The notes beneath the pieces are model-generated. The model worked only from the letters and a program-made list of their open reading frames with translations. It did not search any database and was not told where the DNA came from. 47,563 bases of DNA from an uncultured Bacteroidia bacterium (lineage in GTDB: Bacteria > Bacteroidota > Bacteroidia > Bacteroidales > F082): NCBI GenBank assembly GCA_902770835.1, contig CACXUM010000029.1:1-47563 (forward strand). Reading direction: 5' to 3'. How positions within the stretch are numbered: the first letter of the stretch is position 1; every line of letters starts with the position of its first letter. Positions 40,431-47,563 of the stretch are shown piece after piece. A program made the position numbers and the translations under genes.

Positions 40431-41592
40431 GGCGTGGTAAGTAGTATTTGTGTTGGATATGGTAGCCGATGCCGATGCTGATGAAGTCGGCCTTGATGTC
40501 GTAGGTGGTGAAGGCGAGCGTGGTAAACAGGTTTTCGTTGAAATAATAGCGGACGGCCACCTTTTGGTAAAACAGCAGGCCGAAGGTCTTCGAGTTGAGC
40601 GGTACGTTGTTGCGCACCCCGGCGTTGAACATGAAACTGACGCGGTCGAGCATCATTTCGTAGGCAAAGAGGAAGCCAGGCTTGAGGTAGATGCTCCAAT
40701 TGGGCTTGGTGATCTTGTCGGAGTTGTCGTACACGATTTCGAATCCGAGGCCTAAGCGATCGCGCTCGGTGATCTGGAACATGAAATTGGCGGCAATGTT
40801 GTGGACGTAAAAATACTGGTGTGTGCCGTATTGTTGGCTCATGTCCTTGAAACCGAGGGTGTATTGGTAGTCGGTGACGAAATGCCGCTTGCCGTCGAAC
40901 TCGAAGAGGTAGTTTTTGGGGCGCAACTTCTTGTCGATGCGCGTTTTGGGTGGCGCCAAGTACCACGAAAATCCCGTGGCCACGCTGAAAATGTTGATGC
41001 CCATATTGGGTGTTCGCGTCGCTCCGTTCGAGAAGTGGGTGAGGCCGATGGAAGTCACCCAATGCAGCCGCTCCACAATGCGCTGACGATACTCAAACGA
41101 TAGGTTGATGGCAGCGTTCAGGTGAGAACCTATGGCGTAGTTGTGGAAGTTTTCCGTCGGGTGGAACTTGTTGGTGAGCCACGATAGGCCCACGCCCAAC
41201 TTGAAGGTCAGTCGGCTCGATTCGTTTGGCGTGAACGGGAAGTTGATGAAAGGGTACAGGGCAAACACCTTGCCTAATTCCGCCGCGATGCTGTCGTTGC
41301 CGAAGCCCGAATAATAGAAGGTGAACCCGATGGAAGGGTAGTTGTGCAGCACTTCCCAGCGGTGTTGGCCGTAGGTGTTGCGGTGCAGCGACAGTTCGAA
41401 GGCCGGCGTGTGGCGGCTGTAACGGCCTAATGCCGAGTGGAATTCGTCGTTCTGGAAATACATGTAGCCATAGTGCATCCGCGCCTCAATCTCGTAGTTC
41501 TTGTGGCTCGATTGGGCACACACTTGACCCACACCTATTATTAATAGGCAGCAGAGCAAACAGAGGACTGTATGGAGCGTGTGGCTTTTCAT
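40390..41592 (-). CDS. Outer-membrane acyloxyacyl hydrolase, PagL-like
   Basis: I use the ATG at 41592 (MKSHTLHTVLCLLCCLLIIG), because the promoter box at 41600-41608 lies inside the longer frame. The 400-residue protein has a signal peptide and a beta-barrel body. IGLTHFSNGATRTPNMGINI matches the PagL (lipid A 3-O-deacylase) catalytic stretch with its His and Ser two residues apart. It is much longer than PagL, with an added N-terminal part. It may trim lipid A acyl chains in the outer membrane; its neighbour is a DUF2807 lipoprotein. Confidence 0.8.
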   Translation of the reverse strand: MKSHTLHTVLCLLCCLLIIGVGQVCAQSSHKNYEIEARMHYGYMYFQNDEFHSALGRYSRHTPAFELSLHRNTYGQHRWEVLHNYPSIGFTFYYSGFGNDSIAAELGKVFALYPFINFPFTPNESSRLTFKLGVGLSWLTNKFHPTENFHNYAIGSHLNAAINLSFEYRQRIVERLHWVTSIGLTHFSNGATRTPNMGINIFSVATGFSWYLAPPKTRIDKKLRPKNYLFEFDGKRHFVTDYQYTLGFKDMSQQYGTHQYFYVHNIAANFMFQITERDRLGLGFEIVYDNSDKITKPNWSIYLKPGFLFAYEMMLDRVSFMFNAGVRNNVPLNSKTFGLLFYQKVAVRYYFNENLFTTLAFTTYDIKADFISIGIGYHIQHKYYLPRHEKKSHRNPVFPR

Positions 41593-41599
41593 TGAAGAT

Positions 41600-41608
41600 G
41601 CAAAGGTA
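41600..41608 (-). promoter_or_regulatory. Promoter -7 box TACCTTTGC
   Basis: A perfect TAnnTTTGC on the minus strand, 7 bases before the ATG at 41592, so the leader is very short or absent. Confidence 0.55.
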
Positions 41609-41716
41609 CAAAAAACTCTCATAAGCATCCGAAAGGATGCGTTGAAAAGGAGCCGGTTGGCGACTTTTCAAGCCAAAATGTTTTGACTGTTTTGAAAGTT
41701 TTGTGATTAAAAAACC

Positions 41717-41725
41717 TATTTTTGC
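41717..41725 (+). promoter_or_regulatory. Promoter -7 box TATTTTTGC (mazG)
   Basis: A perfect match, 19 bases before the ATG at 41745; it lies inside the longer frame from 41703 and rules that start out. Confidence 0.6.
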
Positions 41726-41744
41726 GCTCTCAAATAATGTTATC

Positions 41745-42536
41745 ATGGACGAAAGACTAAAAGCCTTCAAGCATTTGCTGGATATTATGGACGCAGTGCG
41801 CGCCGGCTGCCCGTGGGACAGCACCCAAACCATACACAGCCTGCGCCACCTCACCATTGAAGAAACTTACGAACTCAGCCAAGCCATCCTCAACGACGAC
41901 CTCAACGAAGTGAAAAAGGAACTTGGCGACCTCATGCTCCATCTTGTCTTCTATGCCAAGATAGGGCAGGAGCAGGGCGTATTCGACATCGCCGACGTGC
42001 TCAACGGCATCTGCGAGAAGATGATTGTGCGCCACCCGCATATCTTTGGCAACGAGCATGTTGAGAACGCCGAACAGGTGGAGCAAAATTGGGAGAAAAT
42101 CAAGTTGGAGCGCGAGCACAACCGTAGTGTGTTGGGTGGTGTGCCTGAAGGCTTGCCCTCTTTGCTTAAAGCCTATCGCATGGCCCAAAAGACCGCTGGC
42201 GTGGGCTTCCGTTGGCCCGATGCGGAGCAGGCATGGCAGAAGGTAGAGGAGGAGAAGGAAGAACTCATTGAGGCATTGCAAAGGCATGACGACACTGCCC
42301 ATATAGAAGAGGAATACGGCGACCTGCTCTTCGCTTTGGCGGCATACGGCAATTATATCGGCGTGAATCCCGACGATGCCCTCGAAAAGACCAACAAGAA
42401 GTTCCGCGAGCGTTTCGCCCACGTCGAGCAACGCGCCCGCGAGCAAGGCAAAGGCGTGCAACACCTCACCCTCGACGAGATGATTGCTTACTGGAAAGAA
42501 GCCAAATCGCCTCACACAGAACCCGCAGAATTATGA
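41745..42536 (+). CDS. mazG: Nucleoside triphosphate pyrophosphohydrolase
   Basis: I use the ATG at 41745 (MDERLKAFKHLLDIMDAVRA), 263 residues. There are two tandem MazG all-alpha domains. The first has CPWDSTQTIHSLRHLTIEET and the metal-binding pattern EExxE...ExxD (IEETYEL, KKELGDLMLH). The second has EKEELIEAL and EEEYGDLLFAL. SVLGGVPEGLPSLLKAYRMQ-like sequence joins them. The enzyme hydrolyses NTPs to NMP and pyrophosphate, cleaning the nucleotide pool. Confidence 0.95.
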   Translation: MDERLKAFKHLLDIMDAVRAGCPWDSTQTIHSLRHLTIEETYELSQAILNDDLNEVKKELGDLMLHLVFYAKIGQEQGVFDIADVLNGICEKMIVRHPHIFGNEHVENAEQVEQNWEKIKLEREHNRSVLGGVPEGLPSLLKAYRMAQKTAGVGFRWPDAEQAWQKVEEEKEELIEALQRHDDTAHIEEEYGDLLFALAAYGNYIGVNPDDALEKTNKKFRERFAHVEQRAREQGKGVQHLTLDEMIAYWKEAKSPHTEPAEL

Positions 42537-42580
42537 GAAATAAATTGTCATAAATCTATGCGGAAATCCTTTTTTTTGAC

Positions 42581-42589
42581 TACTTTTGC
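42581..42589 (+). promoter_or_regulatory. Promoter -7 box TACTTTTGC (DUF3791/3990 module)
   Basis: A perfect TAnnTTTGC, 13 bases before the first ATG of the module. Confidence 0.6.
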
Positions 42590-42602
42590 CGCTGAGTTAT
42601 AA

Positions 42603-42842
42603 ATGTTTGAGATGGATATGGCATACAACATTCAAGACAAACTGGATTGGACTCTGATTTTCATCGTTGAGTTTGCTCGGAAGCACAGCCTCACTATGAA
42701 GCAGGCATTTAACTATTTGAGCCGATTCAAAGGCATTGATTTCGTGGACCGTCATTATGATTATGTCCATACCCAGTCGTTTCCTTCCATGGTCGCTGAC
42801 CTGACAGAATATTGCCATAGAAAAGGAGGGGCTCTCGTATGA
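42603..42842 (+). CDS. DUF3791-like small protein, first of module
   Basis: A 79-residue helical protein: MFEMDMAYNIQDKLDWTLIF, then KHSLTMKQAFNYLSRFKGID and the end EYCHRKGGALV. The ATG at 42603 is used, with 42612 or 42618 possible. The pattern of a helical start, 'TxxQAxxYL' and 'GIDFVxxHYDYVHTQS' fits DUF3791, found next to DUF3990 genes. It overlaps the next gene by 4 bases. It may be an antitoxin or immunity component. Confidence 0.78.
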   Translation: MFEMDMAYNIQDKLDWTLIFIVEFARKHSLTMKQAFNYLSRFKGIDFVDRHYDYVHTQSFPSMVADLTEYCHRKGGALV

Positions 42843-43312
42843 TTCTGTATCATGGTTCCAATGTAGAATTTGACAGCATCGACCTGCTGAAATCAAAGCC
42901 AAACAAGGACTTTGGTAAAGGTTTCTATTTGTCTGACAATTATGACCAGGCTTTTGAGATGGCCAAGACAAAAGTGGAACAATTAGAAACGGGCGTTCCT
43001 GTGGTTATGACCTACCAAGTGGACGAGGCAGGGTTTTCATCGTTGCGCATCCTCCGTTTTGACGATTATTCCGAGGAATGGGCCAAATTCATCATTTTAA
43101 ACCGCAACAGTGTATCGAAAACGGCGATGCATGATTATGATGTGGTGATTGGACCGATAGCCAACGACACCGTAGGCGCACAACTTTGGAGATACGAGAA
43201 CAAGTCTATTGACCTACCAACATTAGTAAAGAATCTGCATTATATAAAAGGATTGACTATCCAGTATTTTTTCGGAACAGAAAAGGCAATCAAATTGTTG
43301 AAAAAACTATGA
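42839..43312 (+). CDS. DUF3990 ADP-ribosyltransferase-like toxin
   Basis: A 157-residue protein of the DUF3990 family, related to ADP-ribosyltransferases of the H-Y-E type. LYHGS carries His5, GKGFYLSDN carries Tyr30, and DYDVVIGPIANDTV is near the third catalytic position. The predicted activity is transfer of ADP-ribose from NAD+ to a target not known here. The gene sits between two DUF3791-like genes with 4-base overlaps on each side, so the three proteins are translated together as a likely toxin-antitoxin module. Confidence 0.82.
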   Translation: MILYHGSNVEFDSIDLLKSKPNKDFGKGFYLSDNYDQAFEMAKTKVEQLETGVPVVMTYQVDEAGFSSLRILRFDDYSEEWAKFIILNRNSVSKTAMHDYDVVIGPIANDTVGAQLWRYENKSIDLPTLVKNLHYIKGLTIQYFFGTEKAIKLLKKL

Positions 43313-43530
43313 GCGAACAGGCGATGATGAAGATGGATATGGTGAAAAACCTTGCTGTGCTTTTGATGGATCAAGATGCAACGTTGAGCATGGAGCAAGC
43401 GCTTTCAATAGTGTTTAACTCCGACACTTACCAAAAAGTGTTGAATGAAAAGACCAGGCTTTATTACCAAAGCCCTCGTTATGTGTTCTCTTTTCTTGAA
43501 TCCGAATTAACCAAAGGCAAAATGGAATAA
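43309..43530 (+). CDS. DUF3791-like small protein, third of module
   Basis: A 73-residue helical protein: MSEQAMMKMDMVKNLAVLLM, DATLSMEQALSIVFNSDTYQ, ending YVFSFLESELTKGKME. 'MEQALSIVFNSDTYQKVL' and 'YYQSPRYVFSFLE' are typical of the second helical partner found after DUF3990 genes. It overlaps the toxin gene by 4 bases. A role as antitoxin is inferred from position. Confidence 0.75.
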   Translation: MSEQAMMKMDMVKNLAVLLMDQDATLSMEQALSIVFNSDTYQKVLNEKTRLYYQSPRYVFSFLESELTKGKME

Positions 43531-43567
43531 ATTTTCCCTTGCGGCATAACATCAAACAAAAATTCAT

Positions 43568-43576
43568 TATATTTGC
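43568..43576 (+). promoter_or_regulatory. Promoter -7 box TATATTTGC
   Basis: A perfect TAnnTTTGC, 66 bases before the ATG at 43643, giving a leader of about 60 bases. Confidence 0.6.
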
Positions 43577-43642
43577 AGCGCGTTTTACGCACCCTGTTTT
43601 TGACGAATCAATTCACTTAATACTAACTAAAATTTCAAAAAA

Positions 43643-46003
43643 ATGAAAAAAGTATCTTTACTTATCGCGATGATTGCCTTCGTTTGCGGCAATGCTTTCG
43701 CACAGATGAGCTTCGATTTCAACGACTGCCCCGCAGGCGCTAAGATTGCTCAAACCCTCGGTGATCCTTGGACCACTTGGAGCAACGCTCCCGGCGGTGC
43801 CGAAGACGGTGTTTTCGCCGAACAGAACTCTATGGCCGCTCACTTCACCTACGGTAACGACCAGGTGCTTAATCTTGGTAATGTCACTACTGGTACTTGG
43901 GAACTCAGTTTTGACATGTACATTCCCAATGGCAAGGATGCCTACAACAACATCCTCCACATCTTCAACGGAAGCGGTAGCGAATGGGCCACTGAGGTTT
44001 GGTACAAGACCTCTGACAACGGCACTGCAATCAAAGCCGCTAATGTGACTACCAACTTCGATTGCCCTTACGATAGTTGGTTCACTGTGAAGTATGTGGT
44101 TGACCTTGACAATGACGAGGCAACTTTCTATGTGGATGATGCCGAAATCTACACTTGGCAGTTCAGCCTTCAGGCCGAAGGTGCCGCTGGCACTCGTCAA
44201 CTCGGCGCCATGGACTTCTATCCTCCGACCAGTGCTGCTGTTTCCGACTACTATATCGACAATGTCGATGTGCAGCCGGTTATGAACCTTGAGGTGGTTC
44301 TCGAAGATGACTTTGAGGAGTACACCGAGGGCAATAAGATTGCTGCTGAAGCCATTGCTGCCGGTCACGATTGGTGGACCACTTGGAGCAACGCTCCTGG
44401 TGGTGCCGAAGATGGCGTTGTCGCTTCTTTCGAAGGCACCAAGTGCGGTCATCTTACCTATGGCAACGACCAGGTTCTTCTTTTGGGTGATGCCACAAGC
44501 GGTACCTACACACTCGGCTTCGATATGTACATTCCTAATGGCAAGGATGCCTACAACAACGTTCTCCACATCTTCAACGGCAGCGGAAGCGAATGGGCCA
44601 CGGAGGTTTGGTACAAGACCTCTGACAACGGCACTTCAATTAAAGCTGGTGGCGTAACCACCAACTTCGATTGCCCCTTCGACAGTTGGTTCACTGTGAA
44701 GTATGTGGTTGACCTTGACAATGACGAGGCAACTTTCTATGTGGATGATGAGGAAATCTATACTTGGCAGTACAGCCTCCAAGCCGACGGCACCGCTGGT
44801 TCACGTCAACTTGCCGCTATGGACTTCTATCCTCCGACCAGTGCCGCTGTTTCGGACTATTACATTGACAATGTGTATGCTTACAAACTTGGTGGCGTTT
44901 CTGCTCCTATTTTGAGCGTTACTCCTGAATCAATTACTGAATACCTTCAGGAAGACGATCTCACCATGGTTGATATTACCATCGACAATGCAGGTAACTC
45001 CATTGGTGATTGGAATGCATACGTTGAGTTCGGTCATGGAGAAGGTGGCTCACAAACCAGCGAGCTTGCCTATCATGATGGAGAAGCGACTTCTGGAATT
45101 GGCTCATCAGGTGGTCCTTACACTCGTGAGATGGCTATTCGCCTTCCTGCAACCGCTTATGCTGGCGCAGCTATGGGTATGAAGATTACTTCGGCCAAGT
45201 TCCAAGTTGCTGCTCAATACAAATCAGAAGATGATAACTATATCTTCCGCATTTATGGACAAGGTGCCAACAACCAGCCCGGTGAACTCCTTGCCGAGAA
45301 GACCGTTGTATCGTCTGAACTTGGTGTCTGGCTGACGGCTACTTTCGATGAAGATGTCTATTTGGATGGACAAACCATTTGGGTAACTGTTGAACTCTTA
45401 CAAACTGCTGGCGAATATCCTCTGACTATGGATGGTGGACACTATGGCGCAGAGGGCGATGGCAACTGGCTCAGCACACAGGGTGGGTCGTTTGACCACT
45501 GCTATAGCGCTGGTGACTTTGAAGGTGCTTGGCTGATTACTGTTAACTGCGAAGGCCAACTCATTCCTGGCACTTGGGCCACGCTCAGTCAGGAAACGGG
45601 TTCCGTCCCCGGCGGTCAGTCTCAAACCATTTCCCTTACGCTCAACTCCATCGGCCTCACCGATACTCGCTACGAAGCCAACCTCATCATCAACACCAAC
45701 GATCAAAACATGCCTCATGTTGAGATTCCGGTTGTTTTGATTTATGATCCCACAGGCGTTGAGGAAACCGTTTCGCAACTGGCAAGCATTTATCCTAACC
45801 CTGCCACTACGAGCGTCACCCTCGAAGGCGACAACCTGAACAGCGTGGCCATCTACAATGTGGCTGGCCAACTCGTCCGCGTGGTGAAACTCGACAGCGT
45901 GAACAACACCATCAACTTGGATGTTGAAGCCGGTGTCTACTTCTTCAGCGTGTACGACAACAATGGCAACAACAGCGTCCAGCGCGTTGTCATCGTGAAG
46001 TAA
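43643..46003 (+). CDS. T9SS-sorted surface protein with duplicated beta-sandwich domain
   Basis: A 786-residue protein with a signal peptide (1-21). Two nearly identical domains of about 200 residues follow (about 22-215 and 224-418). Each has WTTWSNAPGGAEDGV, DMYIPNGKDAYNN, LHIFNGSGSEWATEVWYKTS and YVVDLDNDEATFYVDD. They look like LamG/concanavalin-type or cleaved-adhesin sandwiches for carbohydrate or protein binding. A third region has Ig/BACON-like strands (VTPESITEYLQEDD). The C-terminus is a type IX sorting domain (SIYPNPATTSVTLEGDNLNS, VEAGVYFFSVYDN). It should be exported through T9SS and anchored or released at the surface. There is no peptidase motif. Confidence 0.87.
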   Translation: MKKVSLLIAMIAFVCGNAFAQMSFDFNDCPAGAKIAQTLGDPWTTWSNAPGGAEDGVFAEQNSMAAHFTYGNDQVLNLGNVTTGTWELSFDMYIPNGKDAYNNILHIFNGSGSEWATEVWYKTSDNGTAIKAANVTTNFDCPYDSWFTVKYVVDLDNDEATFYVDDAEIYTWQFSLQAEGAAGTRQLGAMDFYPPTSAAVSDYYIDNVDVQPVMNLEVVLEDDFEEYTEGNKIAAEAIAAGHDWWTTWSNAPGGAEDGVVASFEGTKCGHLTYGNDQVLLLGDATSGTYTLGFDMYIPNGKDAYNNVLHIFNGSGSEWATEVWYKTSDNGTSIKAGGVTTNFDCPFDSWFTVKYVVDLDNDEATFYVDDEEIYTWQYSLQADGTAGSRQLAAMDFYPPTSAAVSDYYIDNVYAYKLGGVSAPILSVTPESITEYLQEDDLTMVDITIDNAGNSIGDWNAYVEFGHGEGGSQTSELAYHDGEATSGIGSSGGPYTREMAIRLPATAYAGAAMGMKITSAKFQVAAQYKSEDDNYIFRIYGQGANNQPGELLAEKTVVSSELGVWLTATFDEDVYLDGQTIWVTVELLQTAGEYPLTMDGGHYGAEGDGNWLSTQGGSFDHCYSAGDFEGAWLITVNCEGQLIPGTWATLSQETGSVPGGQSQTISLTLNSIGLTDTRYEANLIINTNDQNMPHVEIPVVLIYDPTGVEETVSQLASIYPNPATTSVTLEGDNLNSVAIYNVAGQLVRVVKLDSVNNTINLDVEAGVYFFSVYDNNGNNSVQRVVIVK
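43760..44890 (+). repeat. Intragenic tandem duplication, about 606-609 bp period
   Basis: For example GACCACTTGGAGCAACGCTC recurs from 43771 to 44377, and AGTATGTGGTTGACCTTGAC from 44091 to 44700. Long stretches, such as about 44081-44144 against 44690-44753, appear identical at DNA level, so the duplication is recent or is being homogenised. Confidence 0.9.
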
Positions 46004-46027
46004 TCAATCCAAAGCAGATTGAATGAA

Positions 46028-46060
46028 AAAAACCGCTCCGTTTGGGGGCGGTTTTTTTTG
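46028..46060 (+). terminator. Terminator after the large T9SS gene
   Basis: AAAAACCGCTCC pairs with GGGGCGGTTTTT around a GTTTG loop, followed by more T, 24 bases after the stop. Confidence 0.85.
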
Positions 46061-46081
46061 TTTTTTTGGGATTGCCTATCG

Positions 46082-46175
46082 GCAAGAAATCTGGACAAAA
46101 TCTTTCATAAAATCGTTCAAAAATCTGTATTTTGATTTTGATGGATTTTAATATGATTTTTGAAAGATTTCTTGC
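46082..46175. repeat. Long-range inverted repeat
   Basis: GCAAGAAATCT (46082-46092) and AGATTTCTTGC (46165-46175) are perfect 11-bp arms 72 bases apart. An inner ATCTTTCA/TGAAAGAT pair is partly present. It fills the gap between the T9SS gene and the methyltransferase gene. Confidence 0.45.
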
Positions 46176-46188
46176 GAAGCAATACCAT

Positions 46189-46923
46189 CTATCGAGTCAT
46201 TTCTGCTAAAATGATGGCTCCAGCCACAGCCGCGTTCAGCGATTCGGTTGCGCTGCCACCCATGCGCGGGATGGTAATCGGATGCGTGAGGCAAGGCAGC
46301 ACCTCCTTGCGGATGCCGTGCGACTCGCTCCCGATGACGATGAAGCCCTCGGGTTTTTCCTTCATCTGGAAAAGGTTCTCCCCTTCGAGCAAGGCGCCAT
46401 AAACCGCCTTGCCCTCGTTTTTGGCCTTTTGCAGAAAAGCAGGCAAATCGGTTTTCCAAACCTTCACCCTGAACAGCGAACCCATTGTGGCCTGCACCGT
46501 CTTGGGGTTCCATAATTCCACGCAATCCATGCTGCATACCACATCACGGATGCCGAACCACTCCGACGTGCGGATAAGGGTGCCCAAATTGCCCGGGTTG
46601 GCGATGCCGTCCAAGGCCAAAACGAACTTCGACCTTGGCTCGATTTCGCCTTGCTGCGGAATCCTGACCACGGCGAGGATGCCCGGCGGCGTGTCATGGC
46701 CGCTCATCTGCTCCATCTGCACTTCGCTGACGGTTTCGGCCTCAGCGAAAACGGGATAATCCGCGAGAAAGGTTTGGGTGGCATACAGCCCAACGGTCTC
46801 GAAACCAGAGCGAAGCAGTTCCTCAACCATCTTGCGGCCTTCCACTACGAAAAGCCCTAATTCCTTCCTGAATTTCTGCTGCCGCAACGAAGCGACTTGC
46901 TTGACTAAGTTCTTGGTAATCAT
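46189..46923 (-). CDS. TrmH/SpoU-family RNA 2'-O-methyltransferase
   Basis: I use the ATG at 46923 (MITKNLVKQVASLRQQKFRK), 244 residues. It has an N-terminal substrate-binding domain (GLFVVEGRKMVEELL) and a C-terminal SPOUT domain with its three motifs: IANPGNLGTLIRTSEWFG, VIGSESHGIRKEVL and IPRMGGSATESLNAAVAGAI. These form the knotted S-adenosylmethionine site. Members methylate ribose 2'-OH in rRNA or tRNA. The target nucleotide is not evident. Confidence 0.92.
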   Translation of the reverse strand: MITKNLVKQVASLRQQKFRKELGLFVVEGRKMVEELLRSGFETVGLYATQTFLADYPVFAEAETVSEVQMEQMSGHDTPPGILAVVRIPQQGEIEPRSKFVLALDGIANPGNLGTLIRTSEWFGIRDVVCSMDCVELWNPKTVQATMGSLFRVKVWKTDLPAFLQKAKNEGKAVYGALLEGENLFQMKEKPEGFIVIGSESHGIRKEVLPCLTHPITIPRMGGSATESLNAAVAGAIILAEMTR

Positions 46924-46965
46924 TTCTAAATTTGCGCATCTACTTGTTACTAACGGCGAAAGTAC

Positions 46966-46993
46966 AAAAAAGGCTGTCCTTTGGAGGACAGCC
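46966..46993 (-). terminator. Terminator of rplI
   Basis: On the minus strand GGCTGTCC and GGACAGCC enclose a 6-base loop and are followed by TTTTTT (46966-46971), 50 bases past the rplI stop. Confidence 0.85.
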
Positions 46994-47042
46994 ACTCTCA
47001 AAAAAGCACAAAAATAATGCAAATATTATAAATATTGATTAT

Positions 47043-47492
47043 TTATTCTGCGAAAACGTTGAAGTCGATGTCGACGGCCACTTCCTTGTGGAGTTTCAGT
47101 TTGGCCTTGTATTCGCCGACTTCCTTGATGGCCTCTTCATTGAGGACGATGTGTTTGCGATCCACTTCGATGCCAGTGGCTTCCTTGATGGCGTTGGCAA
47201 TCATGATGGTGTTGACCGAGCCGAAAATCTTGCCCGTGGCGGCAGCCTTGGCAGGGATTTGCAACTTCAGGCCTTCCAAAGCCTTGGCTTTCTCAAGAGC
47301 CTCGTTCTTGATTTTCTCTTCCTTGTGGGCTTGTTGGCGCATCTCTTCGGCCAAAATCTTGCGGTTGCGTTCGGTGGCTAAGATGCCTAAGCCTTGGGGG
47401 ATGAGGAAGTTGCGGCCATAGCCGGGCTTCACGGTGACGATGTCGTTCTTATATCCTAAGTTGTTGACGTCTTGTTTCAGAATGATATCCAT
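47043..47492 (-). CDS. rplI: 50S ribosomal protein L9
   Basis: A 149-residue protein. The N-terminal L9 signature is MDIILKQDVNNLGYKNDIVT followed by VKPGYGRNFLIPQGLGILAT. A helical linker and the C-terminal rRNA-binding domain follow (GKIFGSVNTIMIANAIKEAT, VDRKHIVLNEEAIKEVGEYK). Length matches the family. A strong Shine-Dalgarno AAGGAGG (47500-47506, minus strand) precedes the ATG, rare for this genome. rpsR lies just upstream in the usual rpsF-rpsR-rplI order. Confidence 0.97.
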   Translation of the reverse strand: MDIILKQDVNNLGYKNDIVTVKPGYGRNFLIPQGLGILATERNRKILAEEMRQQAHKEEKIKNEALEKAKALEGLKLQIPAKAAATGKIFGSVNTIMIANAIKEATGIEVDRKHIVLNEEAIKEVGEYKAKLKLHKEVAVDIDFNVFAE

Positions 47493-47510
47493 GTGTTGTC
47501 CTCCTTCAAA

Positions 47511-47563
47511 TTATTTCAAACAATCTGCTACGAATGGCATCAGGGCGAGGTGGCGGGCACGCT
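47511..47563 (-). CDS. rpsR: 30S ribosomal protein S18, C-terminal end only
   Basis: The visible frame ends ARHLALMPFVADCLK and a TAA at 47511-47513. This is the conserved C-terminus of S18. It is 18 bases upstream of rplI on the minus strand, as in the standard rpsF-rpsR-rplI operon. The rest lies beyond the window. Confidence 0.9.
   Translation of the reverse strand, partial: RARHLALMPFVADCLK

Noticed and set aside
1-47563. tRNA, rRNA genes, transposases or phage structural genes
   Set aside because: I looked for cloverleaf-like sequence, rRNA motifs, DDE/tyrosine recombinase motifs and phage proteins in the reading frames and found none I could support.

Overview
This window looks like a chromosomal segment of an uncultured, probably gut- or rumen-associated, member of the Bacteroidales (Bacteroidota). 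The evidence is the Bacteroidota-type promoter box TAnnTTTGC ahead of about twenty genes, the near absence of Shine-Dalgarno sequences except at rplI and a few others, type IX secretion (T9SS) C-terminal domains, SPII lipoproteins with a Bacteroidota flavour, a FISUMP-domain lipoprotein, LpxK/LpxH lipid A genes and a KorAB/ferredoxin pair. No rRNA, tRNA, CRISPR array or transposase was found.

Layout. 1-2582: a lipoprotein cut by the window edge and a membrane-anchored Kelch-AraC regulator. 2650-3966: a DUF4143 ATPase with 33-bp tandem repeats upstream. 4218-8190: a protein kinase-AAA+ fusion, a YbjN-like small partner and a secreted GH2 glycosidase. 8276-9937: a DUF234-type ATPase bracketed by duplicated hairpin doublets. 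10011-14283: a lipoprotein, a 2[4Fe-4S] ferredoxin, korA (broken by an apparent deletion of about 49 nt) and korB. 14379-15328: a lone MNT nucleotidyltransferase and a PIN toxin-antitoxin pair. 15427-19494: a membrane protein, a flavin reductase, a T9SS thioredoxin-like protein and tilS, which carries an in-frame REP-like insert. 19528-20300: a HEPN/MNT module. 20327-23622: a DsbD-like protein and a C45 Ntn hydrolase. 23663-24905: a second DUF4143 ATPase tightly bracketed by direct copies of a hairpin repeat. 24934-28321: a NatAB-type ABC exporter and an M20 dipeptidase.

28424-32015 is an AT-rich accessory island. It holds a decayed antitoxin/GNAT locus, a small HTH regulator with an attenuator-like leader, a putative RiPP locus (two tiny ORFs and a radical SAM/SPASM maturase), a third hairpin doublet abutting the C-terminal remnant of another ATPase, and a RelE-type toxin-antitoxin pair. 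32033-36594 holds lpxH-punA-lpxK facing a nif3-like/zinc-ribbon operon. 36651-41592 is a run of envelope genes (FadL-like barrel, two lipoproteins, a PagL-like deacylase). 41745-47563 holds mazG, a DUF3791-DUF3990-DUF3791 ADP-ribosyltransferase module, a large T9SS protein with a duplicated domain, a TrmH-type methyltransferase, rplI and the end of rpsR.

The two most interesting signals are: (1) a recurring arrangement of AAA+/PD-(D/E)XK-like ATPase genes (three intact, one remnant) with palindromic repeats at their gene ends, two of the repeat sets sharing a 52-bp hairpin spacing and a GGAATC core, which suggests an ATPase-repeat partnership comparable to REP/RAYT systems; and (2) a compact putative RiPP locus with a Cys-Cys precursor, an internal stem-loop that could set the precursor:enzyme ratio, and a SPASM maturase. 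The kinase-AAA+ fusion with its YbjN-like partner is a third candidate.
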